A stretch of DNA of 53,173 nucleotides from a virus: the IMG/VR virus record IMGVR_UViG_3300015024_000005, positions 1 through 53,173 of that record, one strand, 5' to 3'. The notes under the pieces were generated by a model. That model saw only the letters and a program-made list of their open reading frames with translations. It was not told the DNA's origin and searched no databases. Positions 35,233 through 44,232 of the stretch are shown piece after piece. Each line of letters begins with the position of its first letter. The stretch's first letter is position 1. A program made the position numbers and the translations under genes.

Positions 35233-36501
35233 TTATATCATGGTAATTGTTTTAGTAACGCCGCCAACTACAAACTTTAAATTTGTACCGTCAAACCATA
35301 AATCACCGTTAACAGGTGTTGTTGGAGCTGTTTGAACCGTTAAATTTAAAACTGTATTTAAATTAATTTTTCTAGAATTTACATCGACAGAAGATCCACT
35401 TAGAATAATTTTACCGCGAGCACCCCCAATAGAAGTGCCAGTATATAATTTTATATTACCAGAATTTCCAGTCCCGCCTTGTTTGTCTCCAGTGAATATA
35501 ATTGCGCTACCCGTTGGTATTGCATCCGTTCCACCATCTGGATTAGTAGATAAAGCAACGTCCACATAAGTAGATCCGCCAGCAGTAATTTCCGGTCCAG
35601 TATATGAAATCCCATCGACAATTTTTGATCTTGCTAAAAAACTACCTTTAGGAGCATTAGATGCGTCAATTAAAGTAACTTTTCCAAGATAGGCAATTCC
35701 TAGCCCGTAAATATTTCCCCATCTATTAGAAAAAGAACCTAGGTTTTGATTTACGTCGAAGTCAGGAAGCAAGGCTTGATTAATCGCAGTAGGAGCTAAT
35801 AAGTTACTTAGCGTTCTATTTGCTCCGACAGGTGGGATTGAGGCATCTACATAGGCCTTAGTTGCTGCGTCTTTAGGATTAACTGGATTAGCTAAATTAA
35901 TTATTGTATTGTTATTTAAATTCAAAGTTAAAGCGTCTATTAATATAGTAGACGTTGGACCTGCAGAAATAATATGTACATAAAGCGATCCCCAGAAAAC
36001 AGAAGGAGAGCCTAAATTGTAAGCGCCATCTACGGCTGCTGTTAAATCTACATTAATAGCTGTCGGAGATGCTAAATTACTTAAAGTTAAATTTGCTTTA
36101 TTTTGATCTGCAGGTATTGACCTCCATAAAACATTAGTTCCATCGGTACTTAAAAATTTATTAAGATTTGTAGTTTGATCCGGCAATAAGTTTTTTGTTG
36201 CAGAAATAGCATTGTTTGCCCCAGTACCACCTAGCCCGACAGACAATACGCCAGTTACACCGGTACTTAAAGAAACATTTGTAATTGTATTATCTAAACC
36301 AGATATACTTTTATTAAGAAAAACACCTGCGCCATCTAATGTAGCTAAAGTTCCAGATATGGTAGGTAAAGCTATAGCGGCCGATCCATTAATAAAATAA
36401 GTAGCTGTGTTTCCAGATAAAGTCTTGTTGGTTAATGTCTGAGCACCATTAAGGGTGACATCACCACCACCAGCTGCAGGGTATTTTACATAAAAACTCA
36501 T
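35233..36501 (-). CDS. Tail fibre protein, 422 aa
   Basis: A fibre with internal repeats: LTLSNLASPTAINVDL with YNLGSPSVFWGSLYVH near 137-180, and RTLSNLLAPTAINQAL with QNLGSFSNRWGNIYGL near 223-260. Repeats of LG-xxx-W-x-x-(I/L)Y are typical of phage side fibres. AATKAYVDASIP precedes the second repeat. The C-terminal segment DLWFDGTNLKFVVGGVTKTI is a known fibre-tip ending type. It would bind the host receptor. Confidence 0.75.
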   Translation of the reverse strand: MSFYVKYPAAGGGDVTLNGAQTLTNKTLSGNTATYFINGSAAIALPTISGTLATLDGAGVFLNKSISGLDNTITNVSLSTGVTGVLSVGLGGTGANNAISATKNLLPDQTTNLNKFLSTDGTNVLWRSIPADQNKANLTLSNLASPTAINVDLTAAVDGAYNLGSPSVFWGSLYVHIISAGPTSTILIDALTLNLNNNTIINLANPVNPKDAATKAYVDASIPPVGANRTLSNLLAPTAINQALLPDFDVNQNLGSFSNRWGNIYGLGIAYLGKVTLIDASNAPKGSFLARSKIVDGISYTGPEITAGGSTYVDVALSTNPDGGTDAIPTGSAIIFTGDKQGGTGNSGNIKLYTGTSIGGARGKIILSGSSVDVNSRKINLNTVLNLTVQTAPTTPVNGDLWFDGTNLKFVVGGVTKTITMI

Positions 36502-36502
36502 A

Positions 36503-36880
36503 TTAAGCTACCTTGCCTGCAACAATAGCAGTCATACGTCCTGTACCCGAAGTAGGGGTATAAACAATTCTAATAGCATGAGCTGGTAAATCAGCTAATT
36601 GAATAAAGCCATTTCCAGAGTCACCAGATATTAAAGGCACTGCGCTTAAAATCACGCTAGTCCATACTACAGGGCTACCTTGAGGACCGCCTTGTACGTT
36701 AGGGCTAAAGCTATTAGACACCTGTACGTCTATAGAGCCTGCTGGAGCATTTCCAGACCAAGAAATCTCATAAGAAATCATAGATACATTAGTTATTACG
36801 GTAGGGGGGGAAGTGATACTTACTGACATATCACCATTAGTTATTACTTTATGCGCGGTTATTATAGGTCTTGAAGACAT
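36503..36880 (-). CDS. Virion protein, paralogue of the gene at 34867, 125 aa
   Basis: The sequence VSMISYEISWSGNAPAGSID, then VQVSNSFSPNVQGGPQGSPV, and HAIRIVYTPTSGTGRMTAIV repeats the beta-sandwich pattern of the 118-residue protein. It is the first gene after promoter-like copy b and precedes the fibre gene. It probably decorates the tail or baseplate. Confidence 0.6.
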   Translation of the reverse strand: MSSRPIITAHKVITNGDMSVSITSPPTVITNVSMISYEISWSGNAPAGSIDVQVSNSFSPNVQGGPQGSPVVWTSVILSAVPLISGDSGNGFIQLADLPAHAIRIVYTPTSGTGRMTAIVAGKVA

Positions 36881-36921
36881 TTTTCGTCCTTTGTCTAGGT
36901 TAGGTGCGTGATTACACCACT

Positions 36922-36943
36922 ATAGAAGGCTATTCGTTCATTA
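36922..36943 (-). promoter_or_regulatory. Promoter-like repeat, copy b
   Basis: Read leftward: TAATGAACGAATAGCC then TTCTATAG, the TAA being the stop of the 1061-residue gene. A hairpin follows in the presumed leader (GGTG, 8 bases, CACC), then AAAGGACG and the ATG of the gene at 36880. Confidence 0.65.
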
Positions 36944-39900
36944 CTTACGATTTGAACGGTCAGACTCAGCAGATTGATTAGGAGTCTGGAATTGCTTCTC
37001 AGCTTTACCCACTTTAGATGGGCTACCCTTAGACTTACCTTGAGGCTGCTGTCCGTCTGTTTGTCCACCTTGAGGTTGATGGCTCATTTGAGCTGCCACT
37101 ATGCTCTGGGGGCTCATAGTGCTATCCATAGGCTGACCTAGAAACAAACTAATGCTCATGCGAGTCTTATAAGGTATTGTAACGCCTTTTTGATGCGCTT
37201 TTATCAATTCTTGTGACATTTGAGTCTGCATTTGTTGATAAACAGCCGGATATAAGTGATGTAAGTCTTGTATATCACTAGCTTGCAATGTACCATCTTT
37301 AACGTGCTGCATTACAATAGACGGCTGCTGAGCTATGTTCGAAGCTCTTTCATACCTTTGAAGCTCTGCCTTAGTTGGCTGCACTTCTTTATCTAATGGA
37401 CCAGATCTGTACGGATGGGGCTTTAACTGCCCAAGGTATGCAGCAGCTTGCGTCGTAGCTTGAGACATAGACGTTTGATGACTGCCTAAATAATGGCCTA
37501 AATCACCATTATCAATTTGTTGCAATTTGTTGGGTGTTTTTTGCATTTCACTAATAACCTTATCCAGCTTAGCTCTATCTGCTTTGTCTGGTATTAAATG
37601 GCTAGCTAACACCTGAGCTTCGGGTTTAAATACAGCTTTAACTGCATCTTGCACACGATTAGCGCCTGTATAAGTGTTATGTAAGTAATCTACCATTGAT
37701 TTAAAACCTGAAGCTTTCACTTCAGCGTTGCTACCCATGAACTTTAAGTACGCAAGTCTGATAGCGTCTGGAGCTTGTCTGCCAAGTCTCTGAGCCATCT
37801 CTCCGCCTAAATAACCAGAGATAGGATTATGCCCTGTCATAATAGCTACACCTGCTAAAGCACTAGCTGGCATTTGTTGAGTGATCTTAGATATCCACCC
37901 GGCTGTATTCGAAGACTTAGGGCCTGGAATAGCTCCTGCTACCGTTTGAGCTGCCGTGATCTTTTGTAATGCCTCTGGAGACAATAATGATTCCACGTAC
38001 TCTTTTTTACCTGCCATTGCTTTATCAACAATCTTAGATAACTTATCAATATCTATAGGGTTTTCGCCTTTAGCGGATAATATAGAAGGTTTAATTAATT
38101 GACGTAATTCACTCTGCTTAACGGCATTTAAAGTATCCGGGAAGTTTTTCTGTAGAAATGGTATAAAATCAGCATTATCTCTAATTGAGAACTTTTTTAA
38201 TACGTCTTCAGCAGACACTCTATCAGTCAATTTGTTACTAACTCCTTTAGCGCCTCTAAACTCACCCACACCTAAATGCGTAGTCAGCTCATCACTCATC
38301 TTAGAAAAGTTAGCGTATTCTTTGTTTAGTTGAGCGCGTTCTTCAATTGTTTGTAAACCAAGGTCTTTAGCTCCAGTAACTCCAGCCTTTTCTAATGTAG
38401 ATGCTTGCTTAGTAATCTCTGATTCTTGGAAGTCTTTAATCATAGATTTAATATCACTTAAAGCATTAACAGTGTTCTGATCTCCACCGATCTTTAACCC
38501 TTTGATTCTATTGTTAATTTCAGTATTTAATTTATCCATACCGCCAATAGTATCTTTAGCTAAAAGTCTATTACCATACTCTTCATATAGCTTGTAGTAA
38601 GGACTATCTGTACCTAGCTCATTCATTCCACGCTCAACAATTTGACCATATTTTGCTAGTCGAGCTTCATCTGGTACGCTAATAGTAGACGATAACTCTC
38701 TTTGGGCGGCGTATTTAGCATCAAACGGCTCGTATTTAGTTTTATACTCATTCTTAAAAGCGTCTAATACAGCATGTCCTTCTTCATTATTAGAAGAGAC
38801 TAACACGTCTTCAGGTGTTATACCCAGGGACTTCATAACAGAATTACTTGAATCTGTTTTAAGTTTCTCGATACCTGCTAATATCTCCGGGTGTTGAGTT
38901 TCTTTTAAAACATTAAATGAATTAACCAGCTTAGGGTCTCCCGACAAACCTGCTCTAATAGCTGGAGGTACGTCAATACCTAGCGTAGTAACCGCTCCAT
39001 TCACAGCTTCAGGTAGTATTTCTTTAGCTCCACCATTTAAGTGATTTTTTAAACCAGTGAGTAGTTGTTCTACTTTAGGTCCAGCCGTAGCCTTCCATAA
39101 AGGACTAACTGCACCTATGCCAGCTCCCATAACTCCGCCTAGAGCAGTCGATAGACCTACGTTAGCTATAGCATGCTGAGCACTACTATCTGGATCTTTA
39201 ATGATAGCTTTAGATGCCTCATCACTACCTTGTAGGAATGCCATTTCAGCAGCACTACTAACCGCAGCAGATCCTATTTTAAATCCTAATGATGTACCTT
39301 CAGCAAGTCCAGCAGCTTTAGCAGCTCCTTGACCTACTTTAGCCATTATAGCGCCTTCTCCGACGCCCGTAAACATACTAGCGCCTAAGCCAACTGCTTG
39401 ACCTACACCTTGAGTAATAGGGTTTTCTCTCTTACGTCCTAAGATATCTTCAGGCTTAACGCCTAAAAATCTCTCAGCAGCAGGAGCTAATGGGCCTGCT
39501 ATACCTTCAGCAGCGCCTTCTAGACCTGCTTTAGCTTGTTGACCTAAACTACCATATTTTTCTGATTCTAATTCAAAGCCAGGGGGTATTGGAGGCACTT
39601 CTCCAGACACACCACTGGCTTGTTGACCTTCTAATTGAAAACCTTCAGGAATAGGAGGCATACCAGCCATTCCACCGTCTGCAAAACTCATAACTTTTTT
39701 GTCTTGAGATTTCTTGTTTTCTATCTTTTTCATTACATAGCCAGATTTAGTCTTACTTACTGCTTCTGGATGTTTCTTTTTGAGCTTTTCCCACATTCCA
39801 GTAGCTCCAGGCTCCATAGCGTCTAAATCATCTGATTTTACAAAGCCTGTAGTCTTTGCAACGTGCTTATATAGACCTTCAGATACACCTTGTCTTCTAT

Positions 39901-40126
39901 GCTCAGGATCTACATAAGAAGCTTTAACGCTTCCTTCATCATCTCGACCCAAATGTCCAATAACCTTTTTATTTTTTACTGCGTAGTGGATATCGTCCAC
40001 TGTATTTAATCTGTGATTTTCTCCAACCTCATTATCAATATCTGCTGCTGCTAAATGCTGATCAGGTATTTGTACGCCTTCAGGTAATTCAGATCTATCA
40101 TGGTAAGTAACCTTACTATCAGCCAT
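36941..40126 (-). CDS. Large internal virion protein with N-terminal GNAT domain
   Basis: A 1061-residue protein. Residues about 40-130 match a GNAT acetyltransferase: VIGHLGRDDEGSVKASYVDP, then EHRRQGVSEGLYKHVAKTTG with the RRQG acetyl-CoA loop. VMSFADGGMAGMPPIPEGFQ follows (AxGGM motif), then Gly/Ala-rich stretches (GAIMAKVGQGAAKAAGLAEG) that could enter membranes, and a long helical part. The C-terminus is low complexity (PQGGQTDGQQPQGKSKGSPS). Size and layout fit an ejection protein released into the host with DNA. It abuts the 692-residue gene by one base. Confidence 0.72.
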   Translation of the reverse strand: MADSKVTYHDRSELPEGVQIPDQHLAAADIDNEVGENHRLNTVDDIHYAVKNKKVIGHLGRDDEGSVKASYVDPEHRRQGVSEGLYKHVAKTTGFVKSDDLDAMEPGATGMWEKLKKKHPEAVSKTKSGYVMKKIENKKSQDKKVMSFADGGMAGMPPIPEGFQLEGQQASGVSGEVPPIPPGFELESEKYGSLGQQAKAGLEGAAEGIAGPLAPAAERFLGVKPEDILGRKRENPITQGVGQAVGLGASMFTGVGEGAIMAKVGQGAAKAAGLAEGTSLGFKIGSAAVSSAAEMAFLQGSDEASKAIIKDPDSSAQHAIANVGLSTALGGVMGAGIGAVSPLWKATAGPKVEQLLTGLKNHLNGGAKEILPEAVNGAVTTLGIDVPPAIRAGLSGDPKLVNSFNVLKETQHPEILAGIEKLKTDSSNSVMKSLGITPEDVLVSSNNEEGHAVLDAFKNEYKTKYEPFDAKYAAQRELSSTISVPDEARLAKYGQIVERGMNELGTDSPYYKLYEEYGNRLLAKDTIGGMDKLNTEINNRIKGLKIGGDQNTVNALSDIKSMIKDFQESEITKQASTLEKAGVTGAKDLGLQTIEERAQLNKEYANFSKMSDELTTHLGVGEFRGAKGVSNKLTDRVSAEDVLKKFSIRDNADFIPFLQKNFPDTLNAVKQSELRQLIKPSILSAKGENPIDIDKLSKIVDKAMAGKKEYVESLLSPEALQKITAAQTVAGAIPGPKSSNTAGWISKITQQMPASALAGVAIMTGHNPISGYLGGEMAQRLGRQAPDAIRLAYLKFMGSNAEVKASGFKSMVDYLHNTYTGANRVQDAVKAVFKPEAQVLASHLIPDKADRAKLDKVISEMQKTPNKLQQIDNGDLGHYLGSHQTSMSQATTQAAAYLGQLKPHPYRSGPLDKEVQPTKAELQRYERASNIAQQPSIVMQHVKDGTLQASDIQDLHHLYPAVYQQMQTQMSQELIKAHQKGVTIPYKTRMSISLFLGQPMDSTMSPQSIVAAQMSHQPQGGQTDGQQPQGKSKGSPSKVGKAEKQFQTPNQSAESDRSNRK

Positions 40127-42204
40127 TAGATATCAGTCCATTTGCGATTAATTAATTGCTGTCGCTTGCCTGTAACGGAGTTGACGATGATAGGGCCTGG
40201 GCCTGAGTCTTGTTGCTGTGTCTGAGGAGCTTGTTTGATTGGTAAACCTTTTTCAGACTTAAGAGTATTTAAACTCATTTGATTGGATTGCATAATAGCT
40301 TTTAGTTGAGGCTGAGTAGTAAATGCTTTAAATGCACCTGCTGGATTCTCTTTAACAAACTTCTCCAATAGAGGTTTTTCAGATTCTCTAAACACAGTTC
40401 CTAATAATCCTTCTCGTACCATTTGTTGAAATGCCATAGCTTTAGTTACTCCAAAGGTATATTCAGGAGTGCCTGGGATTATGTTACTATGAGTTTTAGA
40501 ATATTGCAATAGATCATCTCCAGCATTTTGTAACTTTTGATGACTTAGTATTTGTTCTCTATCTTGACCTGTTAAAGGTACTTTAGCCAAACCTACACCT
40601 GGTATTAAACGACTTTCCATTTCTTTAGCCATTTCAGGGTTAACTAATCGGCTATATCCTATTAAATGCTCAATTTTAGAGGTATCTGAAGGGTCTTCAT
40701 TAGGATCGTTAGCAGCACTAATCATAGCGCGTCTTAAAGCAAACGTCTGTAATTGAGGCGCTACAGACATCATTAACTGACCTTTAGCTTGTTGCGCTAA
40801 CGCTTGAGCCATAGGGCCTTTGTTTTTAGCAGCGGCGGCGTCCAATTGAGTCGCTAAAGCATCTGTCATCATTACTTTAGTCATAGCTGTAGCATCTTTT
40901 AAATTACCAAATTGTCTTAAGTTTTCAGCTAATAGATTATTCTTTTGATTCAAATTGGTTTTTTGAGCATCTAGATTCATATCCATTTGTTTTTGTAAAA
41001 ACTGAACAGCTTGGTTCTGGCCTCCAGCAGGATTAAAACCAGCTAGTATCATACCAATACCAGCGGCTATCTTACTGTGACTGCCGTTACCTTTGCTGTC
41101 GCCTTTCCAGTATTGCTCTGGATCAATATAACCATCTTTAATATCTTGTATGTGATTTTGACGCTCAGTCTCTAATGTATCATAGTGATTTTTAAACTCT
41201 AACATAGCATCTTGCTGAGCTTTAGCCTGTTTATCTAATATACCTTGTTGCGCTTGTCCCAAAATACCAGACTGTTTAGCTACGCCTTTAATACCTTGTA
41301 ATTGACTATTAAGACCCTGAGATACCATGTTCTCAGTAGCGTCTAGTCCTGGCATTCCACTTGTATCTGGAGCTGCTTGTTTTGGAGCTTGCTGCGCGTC
41401 TGGATTAAATATACCTGGGTTAGCTACTGGGGCCGCTGAAGCTACTTGCCCGGGCATTTTAACGCCTAGGCTAGCCGCATCTCTACCGCGCTGTTCACGC
41501 TCAGCCATGTTCTTAGAAACGTCTTCTTGCGTCTGTTTAGTGTCACGTTGTCTGTCTGCTAGTTTATTGATCGCAGCCGCTTCGACTTCGTCTTGAGTTG
41601 GCTGATATACGCCGCTGCCTGTAGGGTCTTCAGACAAAGACTTTAAGTACTCTTTATTTTGATTAAATTCATTTGTCGTATCTTGCTCAGGCATTTTAAC
41701 GTGAGCTGGATCTAAATCTATTGTAGATGCTTCTGTAACTGGGTCTGTTGGGGTTAAAGAATCTGGTATAATGTTTTTTCCAGTCACTCCGCCTTCAGCG
41801 TCTTGCTCAATACCATATTTTTTAACTTTATTTGGATCTACAGTAGGAGTTGGAATAGTAGACTTAGTGTCGCCTTCCATTGCATCGTATCTCTTCTTAG
41901 CAAAATTATCGAGGTAGTCCATAACATCACCACCAAGGCTAAAAGCTTGAGGCGCTTGCATTTGACGGCTAGGTACGCTATTAGGGTCACGAGCTTGCTG
42001 CTCTTGAGCTGCTTGAGATTTATCTTGAGGCTTTTGACTATCTTTTGACATCTGAGCTAAAGCCATTAACTGCTTTTGGCTAGGCTCAGATAACGCTTTA
42101 TGTGCTAAAGTAATAGTATGCCCGTCTTTATGCTGTAAAGTCGTAGACTTATCATCACTTCCGACGTGCTTAAAATGTTTTAAATCAAGCTTAATATTGC
42201 TCAT
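40126..42204 (-). CDS. Internal virion protein, 692 aa
   Basis: A helical, Q-, A- and K-rich protein with long disordered regions (KDSQKPQDKSQAAQEQQARD) and a GG motif (AFSLGGDVMDYLDNF near 86-100). A helical core (EFNQNKEYLKSLSEDPTGSG) and GGQNQAVQFLQKQMDMNLDA follow. It abuts the 1061-residue gene on one side and the 434-residue gene on the other, and I infer it to be an ejection or internal head protein. No enzyme motif is visible. Confidence 0.65.
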   Translation of the reverse strand: MSNIKLDLKHFKHVGSDDKSTTLQHKDGHTITLAHKALSEPSQKQLMALAQMSKDSQKPQDKSQAAQEQQARDPNSVPSRQMQAPQAFSLGGDVMDYLDNFAKKRYDAMEGDTKSTIPTPTVDPNKVKKYGIEQDAEGGVTGKNIIPDSLTPTDPVTEASTIDLDPAHVKMPEQDTTNEFNQNKEYLKSLSEDPTGSGVYQPTQDEVEAAAINKLADRQRDTKQTQEDVSKNMAEREQRGRDAASLGVKMPGQVASAAPVANPGIFNPDAQQAPKQAAPDTSGMPGLDATENMVSQGLNSQLQGIKGVAKQSGILGQAQQGILDKQAKAQQDAMLEFKNHYDTLETERQNHIQDIKDGYIDPEQYWKGDSKGNGSHSKIAAGIGMILAGFNPAGGQNQAVQFLQKQMDMNLDAQKTNLNQKNNLLAENLRQFGNLKDATAMTKVMMTDALATQLDAAAAKNKGPMAQALAQQAKGQLMMSVAPQLQTFALRRAMISAANDPNEDPSDTSKIEHLIGYSRLVNPEMAKEMESRLIPGVGLAKVPLTGQDREQILSHQKLQNAGDDLLQYSKTHSNIIPGTPEYTFGVTKAMAFQQMVREGLLGTVFRESEKPLLEKFVKENPAGAFKAFTTQPQLKAIMQSNQMSLNTLKSEKGLPIKQAPQTQQQDSGPGPIIVNSVTGKRQQLINRKWTDI

Positions 42205-42212
42205 TTATCACC

Positions 42213-43517
42213 TTATTTAGATTGTTTACGAAGTACAGCAGCAACAAACTCTGCTGCTTTTTTTGGAGCGTTCTTACCTTGAGTAATTGATCTAGGGATA
42301 ACAATACCGCCTGCATCTAAAGTCTTTGGTACGGTATCATTTGCATAACTGTTCTTAGCTCCGCCTACAGCAGGCTTACCTGGGATTTTTTCTCCTACTT
42401 TAATAGGATTAGCCCCCTGTTTAACCGCCTCTACCTTATCTGGAGACAGGTAACGCTCTCCTGGAGATACCATAGCTGGTACTTTACCGCCGTGAGCAGC
42501 AAACATCATAGCCATTTGAGCTAGCTGCATAGGGTTTGGTCCTGAAGATCCTTGAGATTGAGGTGCCGCTTCTGCTTCTTCTGGAGCTTGTTGAACTGGA
42601 GCTAATACTTGAGAATTAGAAGGATTATAGAATGCTTTACCGATGTTAGATCTAGGGCCTGATTGTTGATCTACTTCTCCGCCGTCTGCGTACTTCTTAG
42701 GTACCATACCGCCTTTAGCAAATGGATTAGCCATAGGTACTTGACCTGGACCTGAAGTACCGCCGCCGTTACCGCTAGCGTTGTCTCCAGAGCTTAAGCC
42801 TCCGCCGTCACCGCTTCCACCCATCATACCTGGTATCATTTGAGCGGCAGATCCTAGCCCACCCAATACTCCGCCAAGGATATTACCTTGTTGAGTAGAA
42901 ACACCATGGGCAATATGAGCATTAGCACTATTAGCTTGTTGGGAATTAGATACTCGAGCATTGTTGTTACTACCGATAGCGCCTAAGACGTTTTGTTGAG
43001 CGCCTAAAGCATTATTTGTAAATTGATTAGCTGCTCCGATTTGATTAGAAGCTTGTTGTCCAGCTATGCCGCCCATTTGATTTAGAGCGTTTAAAGACTG
43101 ATTGGCTTGCATTGCTGCGCCTTGCCCGGCAGCTTGTTGTTGGATATTAGCGCCTTGCATCCCTGCTTGCCGGGCCATTAATCCAGCATTTTGTCCTGAT
43201 CCGCGCTGTCCAGCCATCAATGCTGCTTGGTTAGCTACGTTCTGACCTGTACTATTAGCTAGCATAGCTTGAGCAGGGTTTGGGCCCGTTCCGTTAGCTA
43301 TACCTTGTTGTTGATTAAATACGCTAGATTGATTCTGAAGACCTTGTTGCGCTTGTAATGCCCCTAATAGGTTTTGTTGGCCTAAAAGACCTTGATTGAC
43401 ATTACCATATTGAGCGTTAGCTTGATCTGTGGTAGCTGGAGTTTGAAGATCAGCTTGATTGGCTGTGAAGCTAGAACCTCTGTTACTACCTGTTAATGCG
43501 GATACAATAGAACTCAC
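42213..43517 (-). CDS. Internal virion protein, 434 aa, Q/N/G-rich
   Basis: A low-complexity protein: NVNQGLLGQQNLLGALQAQQ, then GLMARQAGMQGANIQQQAAG. The Gly-rich middle (GLGSAAQMIPGMMGGSGDGG) could enter membranes. The C-terminal half has GG motifs: NPFAKGGMVPKKYADGGEVD, FAAHGGKVPAM, and LDAGGIVIPRSI. TTATAGGAGAATTAAGTGAG (SD) precedes the start near 43517, so it is a gene after promoter-like copy c. It probably is an ejection or adhesion-associated internal protein. Confidence 0.65.
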   Translation of the reverse strand: MSSIVSALTGSNRGSSFTANQADLQTPATTDQANAQYGNVNQGLLGQQNLLGALQAQQGLQNQSSVFNQQQGIANGTGPNPAQAMLANSTGQNVANQAALMAGQRGSGQNAGLMARQAGMQGANIQQQAAGQGAAMQANQSLNALNQMGGIAGQQASNQIGAANQFTNNALGAQQNVLGAIGSNNNARVSNSQQANSANAHIAHGVSTQQGNILGGVLGGLGSAAQMIPGMMGGSGDGGGLSSGDNASGNGGGTSGPGQVPMANPFAKGGMVPKKYADGGEVDQQSGPRSNIGKAFYNPSNSQVLAPVQQAPEEAEAAPQSQGSSGPNPMQLAQMAMMFAAHGGKVPAMVSPGERYLSPDKVEAVKQGANPIKVGEKIPGKPAVGGAKNSYANDTVPKTLDAGGIVIPRSITQGKNAPKKAAEFVAAVLRKQSK

Positions 43518-43575
43518 TTAATTCTCCTATAAATGGAAGGATCACCTAATAGCAATCCTAAACGACTATGCGTCT

Positions 43576-43597
43576 ATAGAAGGCTATTCGTTCATTA
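43576..43597 (-). promoter_or_regulatory. Promoter-like repeat, copy c
   Basis: Read leftward: TAATGAACGAATAGCC then TTCTATAG. Its first bases are the stop codon of the GNAT gene at 43595. A short hairpin (GAC, 5 bases, GTC) follows at once, then a second (AGGAT, 12 bases, ATCCT) before the Shine-Dalgarno site of the gene at 43517. Confidence 0.65.
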
Positions 43598-43993
43598 TAG
43601 GATTAAACCAATGATTTTCTCTTTAATTTCATGGAAACCGAGGGTTTGAGCTCGTTTTAATACATCTGGGCTAGAGGTGTGAGCTATGATACCCTTAAGA
43701 TTTAAAGCTTTGGCATGGGCTATAAGCTCATCTACTACCATCGTAATACCCTGATGTCTAACAATGCTACCTAAATACTTGTTTGATGTTAAGGTATCAA
43801 TTTGTGCAAAACAAGGTTCTAGTCTCCGTAAGAACCCCACTGCTATTGGTACTTTCCCTAACAATACAATATACCCTATCTTAGGTAGTGTCTTCATATC
43901 TATATGGCATATACCTTCATATAGATTTGAAGCTAATAGTTCATGTAATAATGGTAAGTGCTTGAATTTAAACGGATAAATCGTAGTGTTCAA
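43595..43993 (-). CDS. GNAT-family acetyltransferase, 132 aa
   Basis: A small acetyltransferase: KIGYIVLLGKVPIAVGFLRR, CFAQIDTLTSNKYLGSIVRH (core strands), then QGITMVVDELIAHAKALNLK with QGI in place of the acetyl-CoA loop RxxGI/A, and AHTSSPDVLKRAQTLGFHEI at the end. Phage GNAT proteins of this place may modify host or virion proteins. It overlaps nothing, with two bases to the next gene, and its stop is part of promoter-like copy c. Confidence 0.7.
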   Translation of the reverse strand: MNTTIYPFKFKHLPLLHELLASNLYEGICHIDMKTLPKIGYIVLLGKVPIAVGFLRRLEPCFAQIDTLTSNKYLGSIVRHQGITMVVDELIAHAKALNLKGIIAHTSSPDVLKRAQTLGFHEIKEKIIGLIL

Positions 43994-43995
43994 AC

Positions 43996-44232
43996 CTATT
44001 TACTCCTGTTACGTTTAGTATTTGGTAAATCAAACTTATAGTCGCATATATTCCAAGAATTAGAAACCTTCTTGTAACTACCACCGTTTGATAAATCAGT
44101 ATCAAGCCTAACAGCTCTATTTGCAAGCTGTTTTGCTTTAGATTTCCATTTAGATTTATAACCATCTACTGCAATAGGTTTACGATAAGATCTAGCCAAA
44201 CGATTGATTCGCTTTTTGCGCTCTGTAACCAC
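43996..44232 (-). CDS. Basic hypothetical protein, 78 aa
   Basis: From GTG 44232, overlapping the nozzle gene by 41 bases. The sequence is highly basic (VTERKKRINRLARSYRKPIA at the start, KSKWKSKAKQLANRAVRLDT) and ends NTKRNRSK, so it may bind nucleic acid or acidic partners. A TTG twelve codons later would avoid the overlap but has no ribosome binding site. The gene fills the space between the nozzle and GNAT genes. Confidence 0.5.
   Translation of the reverse strand: MVTERKKRINRLARSYRKPIAVDGYKSKWKSKAKQLANRAVRLDTDLSNGGSYKKVSNSWNICDYKFDLPNTKRNRSK

Noticed and set aside
41327-42048. Rightward frames inside the 692-residue virion protein gene
   Set aside because: Cysteine- and serine-rich shadows of the real leftward gene.
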